Of a DNA stretch of 40,578 nucleotides, positions 1 to 6,691 are shown piece after piece; the first letter of the stretch is position 1; each line of letters starts with the position of its first letter. Made by a program: the position numbers and the translations under genes. The notes under the pieces are model-generated. The model worked only from the letters and a program-made list of their open reading frames with translations. It did no database searches and had not been told where the DNA came from. The stretch comes from a virus: the IMG/VR virus record IMGVR_UViG_3300021343_000065, positions 1 through 40,578 of that record; one strand, given 5' to 3'.

Positions 1-9
1 GAGTTTTCC

Positions 10-987
10 TTATGCTGCGATTGTGGTGATTGCTTCGATGTGCGGTACGCGACCTGAGACTAGAGCCTCAGCAATAGCGTCCGCGTGTGACTGCTGGATC
101 ATCACGTTGTCAAACAGCCAGCGGGCAATATCGATCTCCACCTGGCTGGGCTGGCGTGCCTCAACGGCTGGCATAGTATCGTTGCTGGCCATTTCAGGGG
201 CGGCGGTCTTGGGGGCTGCGCTTGCTGCGGGGGGCGGCGCAATGGACTGAGGGGCTGGCGCCACACCTGCGGCGGGCATTGGGATTGGGCGTTCAGTTCC
301 GGGGGCTGGCATCGGCGCCGGTGCGGGCATGGAGGAGGCGGGCATGGCCTCCTGCTGTCGCGCCAGTGCCTCTTGTTGTTCGCGCAGCTCAGTCTGTTGA
401 CGTTCCATTTCGGCTCGCTGCTCGGCCAGTCGTTTGGCTTCTTCTTCCTGGGCAATGGTGGTCTGGTACATGGATTCCAGCGTCTCCAGCGAGGACCACT
501 TGGCTTTCGCGGCTTCCTTAGACAGGTCGTAGAAGTCCTCAATCTCCAGGGCCTTTAGCTCCACGATCAGTTTCTCGATCACTTCTGAAGGCTGGCCGAA
601 AGCGGTTTGTGGGTAAGCGCTAATCGCATCCACTTTCTTTTGCAGGCGAGCAATACGCTCTTCTTTTTCACTCCTCTTGCGGTCATCCACCTCTTTTTTT
701 GCATCCTTCAATGGCGATTCCAGTTCCAGGAGGGCGGCGGTGATGCGCTTGGCTTCATCATCCACCTTTTTGCCCCAGGCCAAGGCGTCAGCTTTCAACT
801 CTTTGCGCTTTTTCTCGACCCCGGTTCGCAGTGGCGTTAACACCTTGAGGTTCGCCTTGATGGTGTCGTAACCCTCTTGGCTGCTGGCATCGGGCACAGT
901 GCCGTACAGCTTCTTCAGTTCGGCCAGGGCGGCGTCTGTTACGCTGTCGCCGTACTCGATGATGGGGTGATTGGTTTCGGTGCTCAC
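10..987 (-). CDS. Coiled-coil protein of the phage recombination operon, unknown function
   Basis: This is a 325-residue protein with no function I can name. Residues about 50-205 are charged and helical (many K, E, A and Q), which suggests a long coiled coil. A Pro/Ala/Met-rich linker covers about 215-270 and a small helical domain ends the protein. The GTG start at 985-987 is chosen because an AGGAG lies just upstream, between the ERF stop and this GTG; a 25-residue upstream extension would overlap ERF and lacks an SD. It follows ERF in the leftward operon, so a role with the annealing protein is plausible but is inference. An AAGGAAAA beyond its stop suggests the operon continues outside the window. 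Confidence 0.8.
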   Translation of the reverse strand: MSTETNHPIIEYGDSVTDAALAELKKLYGTVPDASSQEGYDTIKANLKVLTPLRTGVEKKRKELKADALAWGKKVDDEAKRITAALLELESPLKDAKKEVDDRKRSEKEERIARLQKKVDAISAYPQTAFGQPSEVIEKLIVELKALEIEDFYDLSKEAAKAKWSSLETLESMYQTTIAQEEEAKRLAEQRAEMERQQTELREQQEALARQQEAMPASSMPAPAPMPAPGTERPIPMPAAGVAPAPQSIAPPPAASAAPKTAAPEMASNDTMPAVEARQPSQVEIDIARWLFDNVMIQQSHADAIAEALVSGRVPHIEAITTIAA

Positions 988-998
988 TTTGCTTGCTC

Positions 999-1631
999 CT
1001 ATGCTGCTGGTGATAAAACGGCGTTGATTTTGGTTTGTTGTTGCGGTGTCAGTTGTGACCAAACGATATTACAAGTGTCCTGATCCAGGCTGTTCCAGCA
1101 GTCAGCAATGCGCTTAGCGTCATTGATCGCCACGAACTGCTCCAGGCGCAAGGTCTCGGTGTGTTTGGTGGTGGCTTCGGGGCTGTAGTTTTCAGCATCG
1201 TTGTCGCCTTCCGTAGGAATACAGAAGGTCTGGAAACAGGCATACTTGTACGCGGCACTCATGGCTTTGTTGGTCGCCTTGTCGGCGCGGTCCATGGCCT
1301 CGCCAACCGACTTAATAGTGTGTTTGCTGCCATCTTCGGCGGCCACGAGGTCAAATTCCATATCCACTGTGACGAAGTACATGGCTCCACCATTCTTGCT
1401 GGTACGCTCAACACACTGGCGTTCCAGAACTCGAGGCAAAATACACAGGCCGTGCTCTGCCAGGATGGGCGCCAGGGCGTTGTACACATCATCAATGCCG
1501 CGAAAATTGTACTTGTCGAATTTGTTTTGACGGTCTTTGGATACGCCGATTTGGGCGATATCGCGCTGTACCTTACTGATCGCGTCGTAAACTTTCGGCG
1601 TTTGAATATTGTTGTTTTCCACTGCGCTCAC
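999..1631 (-). CDS. ERF-family single-strand annealing protein
   Basis: This 210-residue protein matches the phage ERF superfamily, which anneals complementary single strands in RecA-independent recombination and genome circularisation. Visible family signatures are YNFRGIDDVYNALAP near residues 42-56, a conserved hydrophobic stretch leading to LCILPRV, and GEAMDRADKATNKAMSAAYK near 127-146 with a following FCIPTEGD. The start is GTG, with GGAG about 8 bases upstream, and overlaps the stop of the preceding small gene as GTGA, so translation is probably coupled. In lambda the equivalent position on the leftward operon holds bet/exo. I see no partner exonuclease in the window; it may lie to the left. 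Confidence 0.93.
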   Translation of the reverse strand: MSAVENNNIQTPKVYDAISKVQRDIAQIGVSKDRQNKFDKYNFRGIDDVYNALAPILAEHGLCILPRVLERQCVERTSKNGGAMYFVTVDMEFDLVAAEDGSKHTIKSVGEAMDRADKATNKAMSAAYKYACFQTFCIPTEGDNDAENYSPEATTKHTETLRLEQFVAINDAKRIADCWNSLDQDTCNIVWSQLTPQQQTKINAVLSPAA

Positions 1632-1768
1632 TTTGCCACTCCAGCTTCTAACGTCTTTGCTTTACGCTTTGCTGTCTCATAGGTACAGGCAAAGCCAATT
1701 ATTTTGCCCGACTCCTTGACCACCAGGTGCCAGAAAGCCCGGCCCGCTGTTTTAATTTGAATCTTCAT
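1628..1768 (-). CDS. Small basic phage protein (46 aa), unknown
   Basis: A 46-residue product beginning MKIQIKTAGRAFWHL and ending with a Lys-rich helix. The ATG at 1766-1768 overlaps the stop of the upstream gene as ATGA, and its own stop overlaps the ERF start as GTGA, so it sits tightly inside the operon. A longer in-frame reading exists upstream but overlaps the 91-residue gene and is not favoured. Function unknown; the short beta-rich basic sequence might bind nucleic acid, which is a guess. Confidence 0.65.
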   Translation of the reverse strand: MKIQIKTAGRAFWHLVVKESGKIIGFACTYETAKRKAKTLEAGVAK

Positions 1769-2040
1769 GCTGCTAAATCCTGTTGCGTGTTGAGGTCCGT
1801 TAATGCCTGGATGGCAAACTGCAACCGGGTGTTGGCCATCGGCGTGTCGAGAAAAAACAGCTCGGCAAAGATCGGCTCGGGATCGTCGTCCTTGCCGAAA
1901 GTGGCGCCGGCGGGGTAGACGTGAAGCGATAGGGAATCCATTTGACCCCACAGGTTTGCCTGTACTTGCGCTTTGCCCGAGGAGTGGATCTCCAGTGCCA
2001 GGGCCATCAGTTGCAAGAGCAGTGTGTTTTGTACTGGCAT
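1765..2040 (-). CDS. Phage early protein (91 aa), unknown
   Basis: A 91-residue protein starting MPVQNTLLLQLMALAL. The ATG at 2038-2040 is preferred to the adjacent GTG because the GAGGAG lies 6 bases before ATG but only 3 before GTG. The sequence is mixed alpha/beta with an acidic KDDDPEP segment near the middle and no cysteine pairs or membrane segment. It lies between the first gene of the leftward operon and the 46-residue gene, overlapping the latter by 4 bases. Function not recognised; small accessory proteins are usual beside ERF. Confidence 0.7.
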   Translation of the reverse strand: MPVQNTLLLQLMALALEIHSSGKAQVQANLWGQMDSLSLHVYPAGATFGKDDDPEPIFAELFFLDTPMANTRLQFAIQALTDLNTQQDLAA

Positions 2041-2050
2041 CACTATCTCC

Positions 2051-2458
2051 TCAAACCATCAGCTCATCTAAGTCAAGACCCATTGCTTCAGCGGCCACCT
2101 GTGTGGCACAGCGCAGTATCAGGTCTTTTACTGCAAGGTCAGCATCGGGTTTGTTTAAAGCCAGGCCCAGCATGGCTTTCTTGTAGCAATTGTGGTTGCA
2201 AAGCCGGTCCAAAATATCGTCATCAGAGTAGGGTAGGGGCTGACCGCTCGCGGCGATTGGCGCGTATACGACACCCCTTAAAAGTTGATGGGCCAGGTCC
2301 AAGACCTCTACCAGTAATTCCGTTTTCCTTGAAGTCTGGATGCTGATGTCATCGTCGCACATGTCAGTGTTGTGGTCGTGGCTCAGTTCAGCACTGGCCA
2401 CCGAGCAAGGGAATGACTGGGGAAGATAAATAACATTGACTAAGGATTGAGCTGTCAT
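2051..2458 (-). CDS. First gene of the leftward operon, unknown (135 aa)
   Basis: A 135-residue acidic protein starting MTAQSLVNVIYLPQ. The ATG at 2456-2458 has an AGGAGG four bases upstream, much better than an upstream Met 21 codons earlier that would start inside the promoter region. The C-terminal half is helical and ends LGLDLDELMV. It is the first gene after the putative PL promoter, the place occupied by antiterminator N in lambda, but it is acidic and has no Arg-rich N-like motif. It is therefore not called an antiterminator. Function unknown. Confidence 0.72.
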   Translation of the reverse strand: MTAQSLVNVIYLPQSFPCSVASAELSHDHNTDMCDDDISIQTSRKTELLVEVLDLAHQLLRGVVYAPIAASGQPLPYSDDDILDRLCNHNCYKKAMLGLALNKPDADLAVKDLILRCATQVAAEAMGLDLDELMV

Positions 2459-2511
2459 ATTGCCTCCTGGCGTTATCCATTGACTGCTAATGTGTTTATT
2501 GTGATGGCAAA

Positions 2512-2554
2512 AATGTAGCAAATGCTAATTTATATTGTCAATAGCAATTGCTAA
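2512..2554 (-). promoter_or_regulatory. OL-like operators with leftward early promoter PL
   Basis: Two near-palindromes, at 2515-2528 (GTAGCAAATGCTAA) and 2541-2554 (ATAGCAATTGCTAA), share the half-site TAGCA/TGCTA with a 2-base centre and lie 26 bp apart centre to centre. On the minus strand a perfect -35 TTGACA (2536-2541) sits between them, and TACATT (2512-2517) is a possible -10 with an 18-bp spacer. Repressor bound at either site would block the promoter of the ERF operon. The same 14-bp type recurs upstream of the repressor gene. Confidence 0.78.
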
Positions 2555-2620
2555 TTTAATTTAGGCTTTATGTTGTTCTTTGTGTAGGGGGATGGAAGGG
2601 AGGAGTTGCTATATGATCTT

Positions 2621-2640
2621 ACATACCCGATCTGGTATGT
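2621..2640. repeat. 20-bp palindrome (7-bp arms) in the intergenic region
   Basis: ACATACC and GGTATGT form perfect 7-base arms around a 6-base centre, CGATCT. It is unrelated to the TAGCA/TGCTA operator, has no T-run and lies in the gap between PL and the lipoprotein gene. It may be an operator for another regulator or a small RNA hairpin. Apart from this, the operators and a promoter-like -10, I see nothing gene-like in 2555-2851. Confidence 0.5.
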
Positions 2641-2792
2641 GTCTGTTCATATAATGAGCACCTTATAACCATGTAGGCATTGATTAAGTTGTCTTTATTT
2701 GGATGGGTGACTGCTTTAACCCGAAGCGCTCGCTGGCGCGAATGTGTCTGCCGGTCAAAATGTAGGCAGCTATCCACGTTTTCAGAAGTATG

Positions 2793-2798
2793 TATAAT
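2793..2798 (+). promoter_or_regulatory. Possible -10 box for the lipoprotein gene
   Basis: A perfect TATAAT lies 54 bases before the lipoprotein ATG in an otherwise non-coding stretch. No good -35 is visible 16-18 bases upstream, so this is only a candidate. It would give the accessory gene its own promoter, independent of the repressed early operons. Confidence 0.35.
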
Positions 2799-2851
2799 GC
2801 TCACGCGCGATATTCAAGTATTAACCTGCCAAACCTAAGGATAGTGCCAAT

Positions 2852-3268
2852 ATGAAAAAAATATTAATCATCGGTCTAGCATTTTTGGCTACCGCTTGTG
2901 CTGTAAATCCAGACGTGGCTATGAAACTAGAAAAGTCTCCCGAAGATTATAAAATTTTAATGGGGGAGTTTGACGGTTCGTTGGCTTTGATTCATGGAAG
3001 TCCCAAAAATGCCACAATTCATGCTACTGATGGCGAGTTTAGTTGTGTGGGAAAATCAAATAGCGGCAAATTTAAAACAGACATGCGTAAAAATGTAGTC
3101 ACCCATCTATTTAAGATAGTTTGTGACAATGAAGCAGAGGGCCAAATGATATTAAAGATTACAATGAGGGGTGATGGAAATGCATATGGTGCAGGAGCAG
3201 GGACTTTGAGTGACGGCTCCAAAATAAAGATAGTGGTAGGCGATATGTCTGGAACTCTGAACTGGTAA
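2852..3268 (+). CDS. Small predicted lipoprotein, accessory (moron) gene
   Basis: A 138-residue protein with a lipoprotein signal: MKK, a hydrophobic core to residue 15, then LATAC with the likely lipidated Cys16. The mature part is beta-rich with Gly-rich stretches (GDGNAYGAGAGTLSDGS) and pairs of cysteines, and ends SGTLNW; I do not recognise the family. Lipidation implies anchoring in the inner or outer membrane on the periplasmic side. The gene is AT-richer than the phage operons, faces opposite to the flanking early genes, and has its own promoter-like -10. Envelope lipoproteins in this place of lambdoid prophages are often expressed in the lysogen, and some block superinfection; that role is inference here. 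Confidence 0.8.
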   Translation: MKKILIIGLAFLATACAVNPDVAMKLEKSPEDYKILMGEFDGSLALIHGSPKNATIHATDGEFSCVGKSNSGKFKTDMRKNVVTHLFKIVCDNEAEGQMILKITMRGDGNAYGAGAGTLSDGSKIKIVVGDMSGTLNW

Positions 3269-3325
3269 CACCTCTAGCTAACATCTAAGCGTTTGGCGTT
3301 TATGCACATTTAAATGGAGTGTACA

Positions 3326-3598
3326 ATGAGTGAGAGATATAGACTTCTAAAATCAAGGGTCAGGAGAGCGGGAGTTACTGCTAAGTATTGGGCTGAAGAG
3401 AATACGGAAGTCGATTTCACTGTTGATCCTGAAGAAAAAGTACTAAATTTCTTTTTTGCAATCCCTTCCAAAGGTGGCGGTGAAACTGAAGTTAACTTAC
3501 AAATAGGTAGTTTTGATTTTGAGTTCATATTGGATAGGCTTTCAAAGGGAATGCCCGATAGAATAGAAGAGATAAAAAGCTATAAATTAATAAAATAG
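3326..3598 (+). CDS. Small accessory protein, unknown (90 aa)
   Basis: A 90-residue soluble protein starting MSERYRLLKSRVRRAG and ending KSYKLIK. The second ATG (3326) is preferred because GGAG lies 8 bases before it, whereas the ATG at 3314 has no SD. A basic N-terminus is followed by an acidic beta-rich middle (TEVDFTVDPEEKVLNF) and a C-terminal helix. It follows the lipoprotein after 57 bases and has similar AT-rich codon use. Function unknown. Confidence 0.6.
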   Translation: MSERYRLLKSRVRRAGVTAKYWAEENTEVDFTVDPEEKVLNFFFAIPSKGGGETEVNLQIGSFDFEFILDRLSKGMPDRIEEIKSYKLIK

Positions 3599-4226
3599 AA
3601 ATCAAGCATAACAAGCAAATTCTGCCACCCACGAAAAGCATGGGCAGGGACCCTACTTCGTCGCTTCGTTCCTGTACTGCGGCTCCATATTTTGGGTGTT
3701 GGAACTGTCCGCTGTTGGCACTACTGAGACGGACGGCTCCCTCATCTCTGATGATCTGACAATTATTGCTGCGGCAACCACATTAGGCTTTCAATCAGGC
3801 GGCTTTAAACCCATTGCGGACTCTTGCAAGTCTGGAGCCTTTTGGGGGGGGCGAGAGCTTTTACACGACCCTCGGCCGCAGCAACGGTCAGGCATAACAC
3901 AGAAGTCGGCCGACATATCACCAATTTTGACTCAGTATAGCGGACTCACGTTCCGTCTGGAGCCTATTTGAACGTCAGGAACTTTTACATGGCCCTCGGG
4001 CGACGAACTGCTGTTAGGTTCATAAGCTCTTGATAGTTAACGGATTTGAGAAATCGGTATGAGAATTGCCTTAGCCTAGTGTTTCATTTCCCTGATGGTA
4101 TCAGACCCGGTTGAACGGAACTGGTAGCAAGATCCTAGCCCCGATAATGGAAGGATCACCTAGTCAGGGCTTTGAGCGGATTGCCGCACGTTTTGAGTTG
4201 CTACCGAATAATGAGGAGTCAGAGAA
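3599..4226. other. 628-base gap with repeats, no convincing gene
   Basis: I see no reliable gene. The 91-codon open frame at 3696-3971 lacks an SD and has unusual composition. Two similar 27-28 base segments occur at 3858-3885 and 3982-4008, 124 bases apart (CTTTTACAYGRCCCTCGG core). GCATAAC at 3604-3610 and 3892-3898, and GTTAGGT at 4013-4019, resemble the outer half-sites of integron attC sites. The remainder, 4020-4226, shows no clear structure except the SD of the next gene. Confidence 0.5.
3858..4008 (+). repeat. Pair of imperfect direct repeats (about 28 bp)
   Basis: The segments at 3858-3885 and 3982-4008 align with three mismatches in the first 21 positions and then diverge slightly. 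Each shares CTTTTACA, CCCTCGG and a closing AAC. They flank one GCATAAC and lead into GTTAGGT, so the pair may be part of a degraded cassette recombination site. Confidence 0.45.
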
Positions 4227-4790
4227 ATGTTGAAATATATAACTGGAATTAATCACGCAGCGTTCATTACAGCAGCTTTGTTTTCCATCGCTTTGATGGC
4301 ACCTATACAGGTGTCGGCTGATTGGGAAGGAACCATCCTATCTGAGCGACCATCGAGACAAGCTTTGGATGGGGGGTGGGCCGATGCCGACGGAATGATA
4401 CACGTGGGGCCCGGCCAGTTAGTGCAGCAACGCTTGCAAATTCAAGGTGTCGGAACATTAGAGTACGTTGTCACGAGCGGTACCACTGTTATCTCGGAGG
4501 GCACACTTAACGGGAAATACGCTGTCGCAATGCAACCGGCATTTGGAGGTGATCCTATAAACGAGCCATATTTCCGAATCCAAGATCCATTAGTGTTTGT
4601 AGCTCCCGGTTCAACCCAATGGGTGGACGTATTCCGCTGTGGGGACCCTAGGGAAGACGATCCTTCATGCCTAGGCATGAGAATGTCGCTGCAAATTCGA
4701 GGAAGCGCCGATGTCATATATGGCAATAGCACTGTAGTACCTTTGATCGGCACCTTTTCGGTTGTATTCACAGCTATACCTAATGACTAG
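4227..4790 (+). CDS. Secreted beta-rich protein, unknown
   Basis: A 187-residue protein with a likely Sec signal peptide: hydrophobic residues about 12-30 (AAFITAALFSIALMAPI) and a probable cut after VSA near residue 32. The mature part is rich in Gly, Val and Thr and reads as beta-sandwich-like, with one Cys pair in FRCGDPREDDPSCLG (about residues 138-151) that could form a disulfide. GAGGAG lies about 10 bases before the ATG. It is expected in the periplasm or outside. Family not recognised. It lies alone between repeat-containing gaps, in the block between OL and the repressor, so lysogenic conversion is a reasonable but unproven role. Confidence 0.72.
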   Translation: MLKYITGINHAAFITAALFSIALMAPIQVSADWEGTILSERPSRQALDGGWADADGMIHVGPGQLVQQRLQIQGVGTLEYVVTSGTTVISEGTLNGKYAVAMQPAFGGDPINEPYFRIQDPLVFVAPGSTQWVDVFRCGDPREDDPSCLGMRMSLQIRGSADVIYGNSTVVPLIGTFSVVFTAIPND

Positions 4791-4808
4791 CAGGCTGTTG
4801 ATAAACCT

Positions 4809-4834
4809 GGGGATTACGAATTTTCGTAGGCCCC
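4809..4834 (+). other. Hairpin after the secreted-protein gene
   Basis: GGGG (4809-4812) with CCCC (4831-4834) and TACGAA (4815-4820) with TTCGTA (4823-4828) form a strong hairpin 20 bases after the preceding stop. There is no T-run, so it is a possible mRNA 3' structure rather than a clear intrinsic terminator. Confidence 0.45.
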
Positions 4835-4977
4835 GTGGATACCTGAATTAGTTAACTATGCTGAATAGATACCGCTACTCATTGTGCGCTTTGAATTTTG
4901 TAGGTAGCCCATCCGTCAGCTATTGGCACTACACGGTCCCTTAAGCGAGTGCTCGGGGGTTGGCATCATAGAAGATT

Positions 4978-5452
4978 ATGTACAACGACATCTATATTAA
5001 AGTTATCGAGTACGCGATCAAACGAGATACGATATTTAAGCTGGGTGAGCTATTTGATGATCTCTCCTTGAATGAAAAACAAAGAAAAATTATTTCGAAT
5101 GAAGTTCGGTATAAGAATATCTTGGCCACAGATTCCTCTGGTAATGTATTCGATAGAACGCCTAGAGATGTAAAGGTATGGTGCTCCACTGAGGATAGAT
5201 TTAGAGTTCTTGAATATTATGAGTTGAAAGAAGCTCGACAATCTGCAAAAGAGGCAAGGTGTGTCGCTACGATAGCTATATTAATATCAGCGCTTTCTCT
5301 ACTCGTCGCTATTATTGTATCAATCAGTCCAACTGAACACTCCTGTTGAGTTAAAGAAAAAGATAGAGGAGTCTTTGCTAAATCAAGAGTCTTTATTGCA
5401 GAGTTTAGTGACTAGAAACGAGAAAGCTGCTGAGGGGAAAAAGGAAAAATAG
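4978..5452 (+). pseudogene. Membrane protein apparently broken by a frameshift
   Basis: The open frame from 4978 gives 123 residues and stops at 5349. Its first 90 residues look like a soluble, winged-helix-like domain, followed by a membrane segment at about 96-116. In the next frame, immediately after the membrane segment, the codons from 5321 to 5452 read as a natural charged coiled-coil tail (NTPVELKKKIEES and onward, ending AAEGKKEK). The natural product was therefore probably about 155 residues, and one base was lost or two gained near 5305-5320. The truncated form may still insert in the membrane. No slippery heptamer is visible. A small membrane protein here, between OL and cI, resembles RexB only in position, not in sequence. 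Confidence 0.55.
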
Positions 5453-5617
5453 TCGGATAGAATCCCCTTAGACCTGCGTATATACGACGAGTATTATACT
5501 GTCAGCCCGATTACGGATGCTTATGGCACCAGAGCGCCTGTAAGTGACTACCACTGGTTTGATAAAAAGAGTCGGCTAGCCGCCCAGTACCGTGTTCAGG
5601 AGGTAGGGGTGGCTTGA
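5453..5617 (+). pseudogene. Start-less coding remnant ending next to cI
   Basis: A 54-codon open frame with protein-like content (DLRIYDEYYTVSPITDAYG, then RAPVSDYHWFDKKSRLAAQ) ends in TGA at 5615-5617, five bases from the repressor stop on the other strand. It contains no ATG, GTG or TTG suited to start it and lies directly after the in-frame TAG at 5450-5452. It looks like the 3' end of a gene whose 5' part was replaced by the accessory segment. Family not recognised. Confidence 0.4.
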
Positions 5618-5622
5618 TTCCG

Positions 5623-6267
5623 CTAAAGGTCGGCAATGATCTGTCTAACAACTCCCACAATTCGGCAATTGCCATTGATCTCAATTGGCTTGTAGTCGGG
5701 ATTCAGCGGCTTCAAGTACTTGTTGGGCCCGTCAATCACTAAGCGCTTTAGTGTGGCTTCCTGGGAGTCCACCAGCTTGGCCACAACTATCTTCCCGTTA
5801 TCCGCCGGTCTATCGGGATCGACTATCACCACCGAGCCCTCGGGGATTGAAGGGAAGCCGTAGGGATTAACCATCGAGTCGCCCGTAACCCTCAGTGCAA
5901 AGGCATGGGGACCACAATTGGCAGTGGTCGGGCGCCATTCTTCGGCATCCCCTGTGTGAAAATTATCAACAATCTCTTCCCAGCAGCCTGCCTGGACCCA
6001 GGAAATGAGGGGGACCAAGCCACGTATGTCGGGACCCGGTGAAACATTAGAGGGTTCGCCGGTATGGTCTACATCCATCCAGCCGGTCGGTTTTTCTGCG
6101 CCAGCTTCGATCTTACGAGCCAGTTTCTCCCCTAACGAACGTCTGCCGGTCTTTAGTTGACTGATGACGCTGGGGGTTAGATCTGCCCTCTCGGCCAGTT
6201 GTCGTTGGCCTCCAAACTCCTCAATGAGTGCTTCCAGGTTTTTCAGTCTAATTTCGATTGTTGCCAT
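5623..6267 (-). CDS. CI/LexA-type phage repressor with S24 self-cleaving domain
   Basis: A 214-residue repressor. Residues 1-60 carry an HTH domain (FGGQRQLAERADLTPSVISQ, residues 18-37). The C-terminal half is a peptidase S24 domain: cleavage site Ala93-Gly94 in WVQAGCW, nucleophile Ser131 in TGDSMVNP, and Lys174 in ATLKRL as general base. The 43-residue Ser-Lys distance matches lambda CI (Ser149, Lys192). RecA-ssDNA would be expected to stimulate self-cleavage and induce the prophage. ATG at 6265-6267 has GGAGAGAAGG upstream. It is divergent from the Cro-like gene and controls three operators between them, with autoregulation likely. Confidence 0.95.
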   Translation of the reverse strand: MATIEIRLKNLEALIEEFGGQRQLAERADLTPSVISQLKTGRRSLGEKLARKIEAGAEKPTGWMDVDHTGEPSNVSPGPDIRGLVPLISWVQAGCWEEIVDNFHTGDAEEWRPTTANCGPHAFALRVTGDSMVNPYGFPSIPEGSVVIVDPDRPADNGKIVVAKLVDSQEATLKRLVIDGPNKYLKPLNPDYKPIEINGNCRIVGVVRQIIADL

Positions 6268-6283
6268 GCCTTCTCTCCTTGGC

Positions 6284-6311
6284 TGTATAGGGTATTAGCA
6301 TCTGCTAACAA
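6284..6311 (-). promoter_or_regulatory. Repressor (PRM-like) promoter
   Basis: On the minus strand TTGTTA (6306-6311) and TATACA (6284-6289) are separated by 16 bp and lie 17-45 bases before the repressor ATG. The operator at 6295-6308 overlaps the spacer and -35, so this promoter should be shut when that site is filled, as OR3 does in lambda. Confidence 0.6.
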
Positions 6312-6359
6312 AATCGATAAGCATTTGCTATTGATTTTAGCATTAGCTTTTGCTAATTT
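6295..6359 (+). promoter_or_regulatory. OR-like region: three operators and the rightward early promoter
   Basis: Three operators lie at 6295-6308 (TTAGCATCTGCTAA, a perfect palindrome in the arms), 6318-6331 (TAAGCATTTGCTAT) and 6343-6356 (TTAGCTTTTGCTAA). Their centres are 23 and 25 bp apart. A rightward promoter fits TTGATT (6331-6336) with a 17-bp spacer to TAATTT (6354-6359), preceded by TGC as an extended -10. Two operators overlap this promoter. The half-sites equal those at 2515-2554. Confidence 0.78.
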
Positions 6360-6366
6360 CAGCGTC

Positions 6367-6576
6367 ATGAAAACATTTAAAGGCTACTGGGAAGGCCTAA
6401 GCCCAGCTGATAAAACAAAATTGGCTGAAAATGCCGAAACATCAATCTGCTATCTGTCACAGGTTGCCCATGGGCATCGCAGAGCGGGTATTAGTCTAAT
6501 CATGCGACTTCGACAAGCTGACGAGGAGATAAGCCTGGAAATGATGCGGCAGGATTTGAGCCGCACAGCAGCATAA
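6367..6576 (+). CDS. Cro-like HTH regulator (69 aa)
   Basis: A 69-residue protein starting MKTFKGYWEGLSPADKTKL. The central stretch LAENAETSICYLSQVAHGHRRAG reads as a helix-turn-helix of the type seen in Cro/YdaS-like phage regulators. It is divergent from the repressor and directly follows the three operators. No SD precedes the ATG at 6367, and the predicted start of transcription falls at about 6366, so the mRNA may be leaderless. An ORF extension to 6199 would run through the repressor gene and operators and is rejected. The expected role is to shut off the repressor promoter after induction. Confidence 0.8.
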   Translation: MKTFKGYWEGLSPADKTKLAENAETSICYLSQVAHGHRRAGISLIMRLRQADEEISLEMMRQDLSRTAA

Positions 6577-6636
6577 GTGCAACCATTTACTTTTTAGTTA
6601 CCAGCTTCCCCTTAAAGTAGATTGACCGAGGAGGTC

Positions 6637-6684
6637 ATGAATTGGGGAAAAGATAACAATGGGCGGGGTCGCCCAGTGGAGTGA
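6637..6684 (+). CDS. Possible 15-residue leader peptide before the replication gene
   Basis: GAGGAGGTC directly precedes an ATG, the best SD in the area, but this frame encodes only MNWGKDNNGRGRPVE and stops at 6684. The replication protein can restart at 6692. The peptide contains RGRP, the core of AT-hook DNA-binding motifs, which may be coincidence. It may simply load ribosomes for translational coupling. Confidence 0.3.
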   Translation: MNWGKDNNGRGRPVE

Positions 6685-6691
6685 ACTTCAG

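Noticed and set aside
2051-2458. Antiterminator N analogue
   Set aside because: Right position but acidic with no Arg-rich RNA-binding motif and no boxB-like hairpin noticed nearby.
2477-2490. Possible sixth operator near TGCTAA at 2485
   Set aside because: Only one half-site matches; the left half is too divergent.
3696-3971. 91-codon plus-strand frame
   Set aside because: No SD, crosses direct repeats, and its translation is not protein-like.
4791-4815. IS-end-like GGCTGTTGATAAA after the secreted-protein gene
   Set aside because: Only a short resemblance to IS termini; no transposase or opposite end is visible.
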